Source: an uncultured Eubacterium sp. (GTDB taxonomy: Bacteria; Bacillota; Clostridia; Lachnospirales; Lachnospiraceae). From it: a stretch of 7,223 nucleotides of DNA. The stretch is from NCBI GenBank assembly GCA_905236735.1, contig CAJOOU010000098.1:1-7223 (forward strand), given 5' to 3'. The notes below the pieces were generated by a model. It had not been told where the DNA came from. It did not search any database and saw only the letters and a program-made list of their open reading frames with translations. Shown piece after piece: positions 1-6,212 of the stretch. Each line of letters opens with the position of its first letter. Position 1 is the stretch's first letter. The position numbers were made by a program, and so were the translations under genes.

Positions 1-82
1 TACCAATCTTAAATTCGGCACCGGAAGCTGCAGCATTCATATCTCAGCCGAAGAGTAGACTCTCGCTTTTGCAAGAGGATTG

Positions 83-91
83 TGGTAGAAT
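83..91 (+). promoter_or_regulatory. Possible extended -10 promoter for the HPr-like gene
   Basis: The bases TGGTAGAAT fit the extended -10 pattern TGnTAnAAT, with the hexamer TAGAAT at 86-91. No good -35 hexamer lies 16-18 bases upstream (the region around 62-69 is CTCGCTTTT), which extended -10 promoters can tolerate. Transcription would start near 97-98, almost exactly at the base of the stem at 96-146, giving a leader of about 68 bases before the first gene. This is a pattern match only. Readthrough from an upstream gene outside the window is equally possible. Confidence 0.33.
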
Positions 92-95
92 GAAG

Positions 96-146
96 AAAGA
101 TTCTTTGGGCTAAGTCCCGGGATAACATACTTAATAAGGAATCTTT
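96..146 (+). promoter_or_regulatory. Leader RNA stem upstream of the HPr-like gene
   Basis: The arm at 96-107 (AAAGATTCTTTG) can pair with 135-146 (TAAGGAATCTTT). The outer eight pairs, 96-103 with 139-146, are perfect; the inner four include two G-U wobbles, for 12 pairs in all. Inside, GGG at 107-109 could instead pair with CCC at 116-118. The stem ends four bases before the Shine-Dalgarno sequence at 151-157. It is not followed by a T run, so it does not look like an intrinsic terminator. It may stabilise the 5' end of the mRNA or affect access to the ribosome binding site. I cannot match it to a known riboswitch class. Confidence 0.42.
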
Positions 147-150
147 ATAT

Positions 151-157
151 GAGGAGG
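151..157 (+). promoter_or_regulatory. Ribosome binding site of the HPr-like gene
   Basis: GAGGAGG lies eight bases before the ATG at 166. This favours that start over the in-frame ATG at 178, which would be about 20 bases from the site. Confidence 0.8.
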
Positions 158-165
158 TCAGACAT

Positions 166-408
166 ATGAGGAATAAGATGACAGTATACCTTATGCAGGT
201 AGACAGGGTTAAAGAATTTGTTGATGCAGCAAATAAGTTTGAAAGCGATGTTGATATAATGATGGGAAGATATATTGTAAACGCAAAATCCATCATGGGT
301 GTTTTGTCGCTTGACTTATCAAGTGCCGTAGAGGTTGTGCTTCATTCGGACAATCCGGAAGAGGTAACATATTTCAACAACATTATGGCACCTTTTGAGA
401 CTGCATAA
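166..408 (+). CDS. HPr-like protein lacking the phosphorylatable histidine
   Basis: This 80-residue protein has the size and pattern of HPr, the phosphocarrier of the sugar phosphotransferase system, but probably cannot carry phosphate. It aligns without gaps to the remembered Bacillus subtilis HPr over about 32 residues: 'NKFESDVD' (23-30) matches the helix 1/strand 2 region, and 'NAKSIMGVLSL' (39-49) matches the regulatory serine region. Ser42 thus corresponds to Ser46, the HPr kinase target. The active-site stretch His-Ala-Arg-Pro is replaced by Gln11-Val-Asp-Arg14, so the His15 equivalent is missing. Similar histidine-less proteins in Lachnospiraceae are usually annotated as HPr family phosphocarriers. 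A regulatory or scaffold role is possible, but the function is unknown. It probably starts the transcript and is followed 26 bases later by the Asp23-family gene. Confidence 0.82.
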   Translation: MRNKMTVYLMQVDRVKEFVDAANKFESDVDIMMGRYIVNAKSIMGVLSLDLSSAVEVVLHSDNPEEVTYFNNIMAPFETA

Positions 409-422
409 AAGGCAGTATGCCT

Positions 423-429
423 AAGGAGG
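423..429 (+). promoter_or_regulatory. Ribosome binding site that sets the Asp23-family start
   Basis: AAGGAGG lies five bases before the ATG at 435. The longer reading from the ATG at 417 would place this site inside the coding region and has no ribosome binding site of its own, so 435 is the better start. Confidence 0.85.
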
Positions 430-434
430 AAAAA

Positions 435-806
435 ATGGCTGAAATCAGAAAAGCATATTTAATAAAAGAAGACAGTATGGGTGAGGTACAGATTTCCGCA
501 GATGTGCTCGCGTCTATAGCGGCTATTGCTGCAACCGATGTTGAAGGAGTAAACTCAATAGCGGGCGGCCTTACCAGAGAGGCCTTGGGCAAATCTGGGA
601 CCAAATCTTCACCTAAGGGTGTTATGGCGGAAGTAGATGACAATAATATAAGTGTAAATATGGCACTTACACTTGATTTTGACAGTGCTATTCCGACAGT
701 GGTGCCCAATGTACAAAATAAGGTAAAGACAACTCTTGAAAGTATGACAGGACTTCTCGTTACCAATGTTAATGTAAACATTATAGGCGTAGAAGATGAG
801 GCGTAG
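435..806 (+). CDS. Asp23/Gls24 family protein (YqhY-like)
   Basis: This 123-residue cytosolic protein belongs to the Asp23/Gls24 family (DUF322). The family hallmarks are 'MGEVQISADVLASIAAIAA' (15-33) followed by 'TDVEGVNSIAGG', then a middle section ending in 'KGVMAEV', and a C-terminal part with 'VPNVQNKVKTTLESMTGL' and a beta strand 'VNVNIIGVE'. It has no signal peptide or membrane segment. Its position directly before nusB matches yqhY in Bacillus subtilis, where the gene follows accB-accC and has been linked to control of acetyl-CoA carboxylase. Other members respond to alkaline or envelope stress. Here the gene upstream is an HPr-like protein rather than accC, so transfer of the YqhY role is inference. 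Starting at 417 would add six residues. Confidence 0.9.
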   Translation: MAEIRKAYLIKEDSMGEVQISADVLASIAAIAATDVEGVNSIAGGLTREALGKSGTKSSPKGVMAEVDDNNISVNMALTLDFDSAIPTVVPNVQNKVKTTLESMTGLLVTNVNVNIIGVEDEA

Positions 807-816
807 AAAGACAGTT

Positions 817-843
817 AAAAGGAGTGCCTAAGGCGCTCCTTTT
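817..843 (+). terminator. Intergenic hairpin between the Asp23-family gene and nusB
   Basis: Bases 817-828 (AAAAGGAGTGCC) pair with 832-843 (GGCGCTCCTTTT) across a three-base loop TAA, giving 12 pairs with one G-U wobble. The four T at 840-843 lie in the descending arm and are followed by CAAACG, so the U tract is short. The structure could be a partial intrinsic terminator or attenuator, or an RNA processing or stability element. It sits 10 bases after the Asp23-family stop codon and 18 before the nusB start. Confidence 0.6.
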
Positions 844-861
844 CAAACGAAAGGATTACAG

Positions 862-1266
862 ATGACCAGAAAGAAGCTCAGAGAAAACATTTTTCTGATG
901 TTGTTCAGAAAAGATTTTTATGATGATGAAGCTTTAAAGCAGCAACTTGAAATATTTGATAAAGAGCTTGAAGGAGCATCGGAAGAAGAGCATGAGTATA
1001 TAAACAAAAAGGCTGCCGATGTTATAGCAAAAACAGAAGAACTTGATAAAGAGATAAATGAAAGAGCGGATAAGTGGAATACAGCCCGTATGGGAAAGGT
1101 TGAACTTACGCTGCTCAGACTCGGATACTACGAAATGAAGTACGACGATGATGTGCCGGTTTCCGTGGCAATAAACGAGGCTATTGAACTTGCCAAAAAG
1201 TTCGGAGGAGATAATTCCGCTTCGTTTGTTAACGGAGTTTTGGCAAGGATGACAGATGAAAAATAA
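862..1266 (+). CDS. nusB: Transcription antitermination factor NusB
   Basis: NusB binds boxA RNA together with ribosomal protein S10 (NusE) and forms part of the complex that keeps RNA polymerase elongating through rRNA operons. The 134-residue protein is all-helical, of normal family length, and carries the C-terminal signature 'INEAIELAKKFGG' (104-116) followed by 'SFVNGVL' (121-127). 'KVELTLLRLGYYEM' (79-92) matches the usual 'D.AILRLALYEL' helix, and 'RKKLRENIFLMLF' (3-15) matches the N-terminal helix. The middle (about 20-70) is rich in Glu, Asp and Lys and less conserved. An AAAGGA site lies six bases before the ATG. The 3' end overlaps xseA by 11 bases, suggesting translational coupling. 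A hairpin lies just upstream. Confidence 0.95.
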   Translation: MTRKKLRENIFLMLFRKDFYDDEALKQQLEIFDKELEGASEEEHEYINKKAADVIAKTEELDKEINERADKWNTARMGKVELTLLRLGYYEMKYDDDVPVSVAINEAIELAKKFGGDNSASFVNGVLARMTDEK

Positions 1267-2461
1267 TGTGTATACGGTCGGGCAGGTAAATGCATATATT
1301 GCAAAAATGCTCAAGACCGATTTTTTTCTTCAAAGAATATATATCAAGGGAGAAGTATCCAACTGCAAATACCATACCTCAGGGCATATTTATTTCACGG
1401 TAAAGGATGAAAAGGCCCAGATAGCAGCGGTTATGTTTAAAGGCGCAAGAAGCGGTCTTAAGTTCGATATGAAAGACGGAGATAAGGTCGTTGTGCTCGG
1501 CTCTGTTGAGGTGTATGAGGGCTCCGGCAGGTATCAGCTTTACGCCAAAGAGATAAAACCAGGCGGAGCGGGAGACTTATTCCTTGAATACGAAAGACTT
1601 AAAAAAGAGCTTGAGGAAATGGGGATGTTTGCAGCGGAATATAAGCGCAGGATACCTTTTTATTCCGCAAAAATAGGTGTGGTTACGGCACCTACAGGTG
1701 CCGCAATCCAGGACATAAGAAACATTACCCACAGAAGGAATCCTTATGCACAGCTTGTGCTTTATCCCGCCCTTGTTCAGGGAGAGGGCGCTATAGAAAG
1801 CGTTGCAAGGGGAATAAAGACTCTCGATGACTACGGAGTGGATGTAATGATAGTCGGACGGGGCGGCGGCTCGATAGAGGACTTGTGGGCTTTTAACAGC
1901 GAAGAGGTGGCAAGGGCAATCTTTAACGCCAGAACTCCTATAATTTCAGCCGTCGGTCATGAGACCGATACAACTATAGCTGATTTTGTCGCTGACCTCA
2001 GAGCACCTACGCCTTCGGCAGCTGCGGAGCTTGCTGTTTGTGATGTCAGGGAAGTGATGTCTAAAATAGGCGATTTCGCATGGCGGCTGGAAAACCATAT
2101 GAGGACAAAGATTGACCGCGAAAGGCAAAAGGCAGAAAACTATCTTTTAAGGCTAAAGACGCTTAGCCCCACCGGACGGCTTAATGAAAAGAAACAAAAA
2201 TCCGCCGAGCTTGAAAGGCGGCTCGAAGAAGTTATGCAAAGAAGGCTCACGGATGTCAGAGCAAAGACAGTTTTGTTTGCGCAAAGGCTTGAAGGAGTCT
2301 CTCCGCTCAAACATCTTACGAGCGGATATACCTATGTGACAGATGAAAACGGAAAGAATGTAAAGAGTGCGGCGGCCTTATCAAAAGGAGACAGAATCAC
2401 TTTAAGATTCATTGACGGAGAGGCAGACGCCACTGTTAGCGGAAGTAATATCAGAGGATAA
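1256..2461 (+). CDS. xseA: Exodeoxyribonuclease VII large subunit
   Basis: This is the catalytic subunit of exonuclease VII, which degrades single-stranded DNA from both ends to short oligonucleotides without needing metal in the well-studied enzymes, in complex with several XseB subunits. Residues 5-100 form the OB-fold DNA-binding domain ('VYTVGQVNAYI', 'IYIKGEVSN', 'SGHIYFTVKD'). The catalytic domain follows, with 'IGVVTAPTGAAIQDI' (140-154), 'GRGGGSIEDLWAFN' (201-214), 'SAVGHETDTTIADFVAD' (231-247) and 'RAPTPSAAAE' (249-258). A charged coiled coil spans about 265-345, and a small C-terminal beta domain ends the protein. The length of 401 residues is usual for Firmicutes and shorter than in Escherichia coli. 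The ATG lies inside the end of nusB, six bases after AAGGA. xseB follows after three bases. No folD gene separates it from nusB. Confidence 0.96.
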   Translation: MKNNVYTVGQVNAYIAKMLKTDFFLQRIYIKGEVSNCKYHTSGHIYFTVKDEKAQIAAVMFKGARSGLKFDMKDGDKVVVLGSVEVYEGSGRYQLYAKEIKPGGAGDLFLEYERLKKELEEMGMFAAEYKRRIPFYSAKIGVVTAPTGAAIQDIRNITHRRNPYAQLVLYPALVQGEGAIESVARGIKTLDDYGVDVMIVGRGGGSIEDLWAFNSEEVARAIFNARTPIISAVGHETDTTIADFVADLRAPTPSAAAELAVCDVREVMSKIGDFAWRLENHMRTKIDRERQKAENYLLRLKTLSPTGRLNEKKQKSAELERRLEEVMQRRLTDVRAKTVLFAQRLEGVSPLKHLTSGYTYVTDENGKNVKSAAALSKGDRITLRFIDGEADATVSGSNIRG

Positions 2462-2464
2462 AAA

Positions 2465-2653
2465 ATGGAAAATCTTAGTCTTGAAGAGGCATTTGAAAAA
2501 CTTGAGGAATCTCTTGCAAAGATGGAAGAAAGTGAAGTAACTCTTGAGGATTCCTTTAAACTTTACGAAGAGGGAGTAGGGCTTATCAGACTTTGCAATG
2601 AAAAAATTGACAAGGTGGAAAAGCAGATGATTACCCTTACAGAAGAGGAATAA
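2465..2653 (+). CDS. xseB: Exodeoxyribonuclease VII small subunit
   Basis: XseB is a small helical protein that binds the coiled coil of XseA and is needed for a functional exonuclease VII complex. The 62-residue sequence shows the family pattern: 'LSLEEAFEKLEESLAKME' (4-21), then the conserved turn 'EVTLEDSFKLYEEGVGLI' (24-41), then a second helix with 'CNEKIDKVEKQM' ending in acidic residues. It is near the short end of the normal range. An AGAGG site seven bases before the ATG overlaps the end of xseA, and the start codon lies three bases after the xseA stop, so the two subunits are probably co-translated. Confidence 0.93.
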   Translation: MENLSLEEAFEKLEESLAKMEESEVTLEDSFKLYEEGVGLIRLCNEKIDKVEKQMITLTEEE

Positions 2654-2657
2654 GATT

Positions 2658-3545
2658 ATGGACATGCATGGTGAGATTCTAAAACGGACGGAGGAAATTG
2701 ATAAAATAATAAAAGAATTCCTCCCGAAGGAAGAGGGGCTCCAAAAAACAATATTTAAAGCTATGAATTACGGTGTGTGTGCCGGCGGCAAAAGGCTCAG
2801 GCCCATGCTTATGAAAGAGACTCATCTTTTATTCGGGGGCGAGAGTCAGGCACTAAAATACTTTATGGCGGCTATGGAGTATCTTCATACATATTCACTT
2901 ATTCATGATGACCTTCCGGCAATGGATGATGACGACTACCGCAGGGGAAGGCTTACGACTCATAAGGTGTTCGGAGAGAATATGGGTATTCTCGCCGGGG
3001 ATGCTCTTTTAAACTATGCGTTTGAAGTGATATCGGAGTCCTTTGAATCAGGAGAGGATATGTCAGGACTTGCAAAAGCTTTTAAAATTTTTGCGCAGAA
3101 AGCCGGAGTCTATGGCATGATAGGCGGCCAGGTTGTCGATGTCGAAAAAGAAGGGGAGGACATGGCGAAAGATGAGCTTGACTTTATCCATTCCCTTAAG
3201 ACCTGCGCTCTTATAGAGAGCTCTATGATGATAGGAGCGGTTTTGGCAGGAGGCAGGCAGGAGGATGTAGACAGAATAGAAAAAGCGGCTCATCAGATAG
3301 GCATGGCATTCCAGATACAGGACGACATCCTGGATGTTACCGGTGATGACGAGACGCTCGGCAAGCCGACAGGATCCGACGAAAAGAACGGTAAGATTAC
3401 CTATGTCAGTCTTGTGGGACTTGAAAATGCCAAAGAAGAGGTAAAAAGGCGATCTGAGGATGCGTTAAACATAATATCGAAATTTGATAATGAAAACGAA
3501 TTTTTAAATAAACTGATTTTATATCTTGTATCAAGGAATAAATAG
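2658..3545 (+). CDS. ispA: Polyprenyl synthetase, probably farnesyl diphosphate synthase
   Basis: This 295-residue trans-prenyltransferase joins isopentenyl diphosphate to allylic diphosphates, very likely giving farnesyl diphosphate (C15) for undecaprenyl and quinone-type lipids. It shows 'GGKRLRP' (43-49), the first aspartate-rich motif 'DDLPAMD' (84-90) in the four-residue-spacer form of bacterial FPP synthases, 'GQVVD' (157-161), and the second motif 'DDILD' (222-226) followed by 'GKPTGSDEKNGKITYV' (235-250). Tyr79, five residues before the first motif, is the kind of bulky residue that limits product length, which favours C15 over longer chains. A geranylgeranyl product cannot be excluded. 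The start at 2658 lies nine bases after AGAGG; an alternative ATG at 2664 is too far from it. dxs follows after two bases. Confidence 0.93.
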   Translation: MDMHGEILKRTEEIDKIIKEFLPKEEGLQKTIFKAMNYGVCAGGKRLRPMLMKETHLLFGGESQALKYFMAAMEYLHTYSLIHDDLPAMDDDDYRRGRLTTHKVFGENMGILAGDALLNYAFEVISESFESGEDMSGLAKAFKIFAQKAGVYGMIGGQVVDVEKEGEDMAKDELDFIHSLKTCALIESSMMIGAVLAGGRQEDVDRIEKAAHQIGMAFQIQDDILDVTGDDETLGKPTGSDEKNGKITYVSLVGLENAKEEVKRRSEDALNIISKFDNENEFLNKLILYLVSRNK

Positions 3546-3547
3546 TT

Positions 3548-5401
3548 ATGATTTTAGATGAGATAAAAGCTCCAAACGATATTAAAAAGATACCGATGGA
3601 GGAGATGGATGCTCTTGCGGGTGAAATAAGGGAATTTTTAATAGAAAAGGTTTCAAAGACCGGAGGTCACATAGCCTCAAGTCTGGGAACGGTGGAGTTG
3701 ACTTTGGCCCTCCACCTTGTTTTGGATTTCCCGGATGATAAGCTGGTATGGGATGTCGGTCATCAGGCATACACACATAAGCTTCTTACCGGCAGAAGAG
3801 ACGGATTTGACACCCTGAGGCAGTACAAAGGCATGAGCGGGTTCCCAAAGACAAAGGAAAGTGATTGCGATGCCTTTAACACGGGACATTCATCCACTTC
3901 CATATCTGCGGCCTTAGGTATGGCAAAGGCAAGGGAAATAAAAGGAGGCACAAATAAGATAGCTGCAGTTATAGGAGATGGAGCTCTCACCGGAGGAATG
4001 GCGTATGAAGCACTTAATAATGCATCATCTTTAAATTCCAATCTCCTCATAGTTTTAAATGACAACAATATGTCCATATCCGAAAATGTCGGAGGACTCT
4101 CAAGACGCTTAAGCGGCATAAGGACGGCTGCAGGGTACAGAGAACTTAAGGACAATGTAGAAAGTTCTCTTTCAAGACTTAAAGGCGGAGAAAGGGTAAT
4201 AGAAAGAATACGGAAGACTAAAAATTCCCTTAAGCAGATGATAATACCGGGAATGTTTTTCGAGGATATGGGAATAACATACTTAGGTCCGGTAAACGGT
4301 CATGATACTGCGGCCATGGTAAAGATTTTCAAAGAAGCTCTAAGGGTTGACGGAGCTGTACTGGTACATGTTGAGACGATAAAGGGCAAGGGGTATGGCC
4401 CGGCAGAGCGACACCCTTCAAGGTTTCACGGCATAGATAAATTTGATACGGCAACAGGACTTTCATTAAACAGGAAGCATAAATCAAAGTATACCGATGT
4501 TTTTTCAACCGTAATGAAAAAACAGGGTGAGAGAAATGAAAAGGTATGCGCGATTACCGCGGCGATGTCCGACGGCTGCGGACTTAAGAGGTTTAAACAT
4601 TTTTATCCGGATAGATTTTTTGATGTAGGTATATGCGAAGAGCATGCGGTGACCTTTGCGGCCGGACTTGCCATCAGCGGATTTATCCCTGTCTTTGCCG
4701 TTTATTCATCCTTCCTGCAAAGAGGGTATGACCAGATTGTACATGATGTCTGTATGCAGAATCTCCATGTGGTTTTTGCGATTGACAGGGCCGGGATAGT
4801 CGGCAGTGACGGAGAGACGCATCATGGACTGTTTGATATTGCCTACCTTGGACAGATCCCCAATATGCATCTTATGGCTCCCAAAAACAAGTGGGAGCTT
4901 TCGGATATGATGAAATTTGCGATAAGTGCCGACGGGCCTTATGCTATAAGATATCCGAGGGGAGAGGCATATGACGGACTTGAAAACTTCCGGGCACAGA
5001 TAAAGTGCGGCAAGAGTGAGATGATATACGAAGAAGAAGACATAGCACTCTTTGCATACGGTAATATGGTTAAGATTGGTGAAAAGGTAAGGGAGATATT
5101 AAAGCTTAAGGGCAGAAAGGTTACCCTTGTAAATGCAAGATTTGCAAAACCGATAGATGAGGAGATGATAAGGCATCTTGCAGAAAATCACAGTCTGATT
5201 GTTACCATGGAAGAGGGCATTGTAAGAGGCGGACTCGGTCAGTCGGTGGCCTGTTTTGTGCATGATAATAACCTTGATACAGGTGTCCTTAACATCGGAT
5301 GCGGAGATGATTTTATAGAACAGGGCAGCGTAAATGAACTTTTTGAGGCTGTGGGACTTGATGCGCAGTCGATATCGGATAAAATAATGAGGGCAATATG
5401 A
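3548..5401 (+). CDS. dxs: 1-deoxy-D-xylulose-5-phosphate synthase
   Basis: Dxs condenses pyruvate and glyceraldehyde 3-phosphate into 1-deoxyxylulose 5-phosphate with loss of CO2, using thiamine diphosphate and Mg2+. It is the entry step of the MEP isoprenoid pathway and also supplies thiamine and, in some bacteria, pyridoxal synthesis. The 617-residue length is normal. Domain I has 'TGGHIASSLG' (38-47), 'DVGHQAYTHK' (69-78) and the thiamine-diphosphate motif from 'GDGALTGG' (143-150) to 'NDNNMSIS' (171-178). Domain II has 'GICEEHAVTFAAGLA' (361-375) with Glu364 as the catalytic glutamate equivalent, 'YSSFLQRGYDQ', and 'DRAGIVGSDGETHHG' (413-427). Domain III begins near residue 490. It lies two bases after ispA with AAGGA ten bases before the ATG, and its TGA overlaps the tlyA ATG by four bases. 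Confidence 0.97.
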   Translation: MILDEIKAPNDIKKIPMEEMDALAGEIREFLIEKVSKTGGHIASSLGTVELTLALHLVLDFPDDKLVWDVGHQAYTHKLLTGRRDGFDTLRQYKGMSGFPKTKESDCDAFNTGHSSTSISAALGMAKAREIKGGTNKIAAVIGDGALTGGMAYEALNNASSLNSNLLIVLNDNNMSISENVGGLSRRLSGIRTAAGYRELKDNVESSLSRLKGGERVIERIRKTKNSLKQMIIPGMFFEDMGITYLGPVNGHDTAAMVKIFKEALRVDGAVLVHVETIKGKGYGPAERHPSRFHGIDKFDTATGLSLNRKHKSKYTDVFSTVMKKQGERNEKVCAITAAMSDGCGLKRFKHFYPDRFFDVGICEEHAVTFAAGLAISGFIPVFAVYSSFLQRGYDQIVHDVCMQNLHVVFAIDRAGIVGSDGETHHGLFDIAYLGQIPNMHLMAPKNKWELSDMMKFAISADGPYAIRYPRGEAYDGLENFRAQIKCGKSEMIYEEEDIALFAYGNMVKIGEKVREILKLKGRKVTLVNARFAKPIDEEMIRHLAENHSLIVTMEEGIVRGGLGQSVACFVHDNNLDTGVLNIGCGDDFIEQGSVNELFEAVGLDAQSISDKIMRAI

Positions 5402-6195
5402 AAGAAAGACTTGATGTACTCCTTGTAGAGAGAGGTCTTGCTCCGTCGAGAGAAAAGGCAAAGGCTCTGATAATGAGCGGAGATGTTTTTGTAGACGGTG
5501 TAAGGGAAGACAAGGCAGGTACGAATTTTGATACAAAGGTAAGTATTGAGGTAAAGGGTAAAAAGCTGAAATATGTCAGCCGCGGCGGCCTGAAACTCGA
5601 GAAGGCGCTCGGAAGTTTTCCTATAGACTTAAACGGGAAAAAATGCATGGATATCGGGGCATCCACAGGAGGATTTACCGACTGTATGCTCCAAAACGGG
5701 GCAGCAAAGGTCTATGCGATAGATGTAGGCTATGGGCAGTTTGACTGGAAACTCAGACAGGACGAGAGGGTGGTATGTCTTGAAAAGACAAACTTCAGGT
5801 ATTGCACAAAAGAACAGGTACCTGAGGCAATTGATTTTGCGTCGGTAGATGTTTCTTTTATTTCCCTCGACAAGATTCTGCCTGCGGCCTATCCTTTACT
5901 TGCAGATGACGGAGAGATGGTGTGCCTTATTAAACCACAGTTTGAAGCCGGCAGGGAAAATGTCGGAAAAAAAGGTGTGGTAAAAGATCCAAAGGTTCAT
6001 GAAGCCGTAATTGAAAAGGTGGCGGAGGTGGCAAAGACAAACTCCTTTAATATTCTTGGACTTGATTATTCACCGGTAAAAGGACCGGAGGGAAATATAG
6101 AATATCTTATATACATATCTAAGAAAACAGATGCAGATGATAATTATGTAAACATAGCGGAGACGGTTTCGGCCGCTCACAGCTGTCTTGATTAA
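5398..6195 (+). CDS. tlyA: TlyA family rRNA (cytidine-2'-O)-methyltransferase
   Basis: TlyA proteins methylate the 2'-OH of cytidine in 23S rRNA (C1920) and, in some lineages, also 16S rRNA (C1409). They are often misnamed haemolysins. The 265-residue protein has an N-terminal S4 RNA-binding domain (about 1-60), the linker 'YVSRGGLKLEKAL' (59-71) and an FtsJ-like Rossmann methyltransferase with the S-adenosylmethionine motif 'DIGASTGGFTD' (85-95). 'DVSFISL' (151-157), 'LIKPQFE' (177-183) and 'GPEGNIEYL' (229-237) follow. Lys66, Asp151, Lys179 and Glu235 have exactly the spacing of the tetrad I recall for Mycobacterium tuberculosis TlyA (K69, D154, K182, E238). The start is coupled to dxs by an ATGA overlap, with GAGGG four bases upstream. 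The sequence does not settle whether it methylates one or both subunits. Confidence 0.94.
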   Translation: MKERLDVLLVERGLAPSREKAKALIMSGDVFVDGVREDKAGTNFDTKVSIEVKGKKLKYVSRGGLKLEKALGSFPIDLNGKKCMDIGASTGGFTDCMLQNGAAKVYAIDVGYGQFDWKLRQDERVVCLEKTNFRYCTKEQVPEAIDFASVDVSFISLDKILPAAYPLLADDGEMVCLIKPQFEAGRENVGKKGVVKDPKVHEAVIEKVAEVAKTNSFNILGLDYSPVKGPEGNIEYLIYISKKTDADDNYVNIAETVSAAHSCLD

Positions 6196-6212
6196 TACAG
6201 GATGAGTAGTGG

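Noticed and set aside
2..58. Possible 3' end of an upstream gene: 18 codons ending with TAG at 56-58, or a second frame ending with TAA at 111-113
   Set aside because: Neither short peptide resembles a protein family I recognise, and both begin at the window edge, so no call can be supported.
1..165. Riboswitch (cobalamin, THF, ykkC-type, T-box) in the 5' leader
   Set aside because: I compared the stretch with remembered core motifs and found only scattered partial matches, with no conserved core.
417..434. Longer start for the Asp23-family gene, adding six residues
   Set aside because: The strong ribosome binding site at 423-429 would lie inside the coding region, and no ribosome binding site precedes 417.
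383..781. Long open frames on the minus strand opposite the Asp23-family gene, and similar ones opposite nusB, dxs, tlyA and nadK
   Set aside because: They are antisense shadows of well-supported genes, have low-complexity Ser/Leu-rich translations, and show no recognisable domain.
765..782. Inverted repeat AATGTT, six bases, AACATT
   Set aside because: It lies inside the Asp23-family gene and follows from alternating Asn and Val codons ('NVNVN'), so it is not convincing as an operator.
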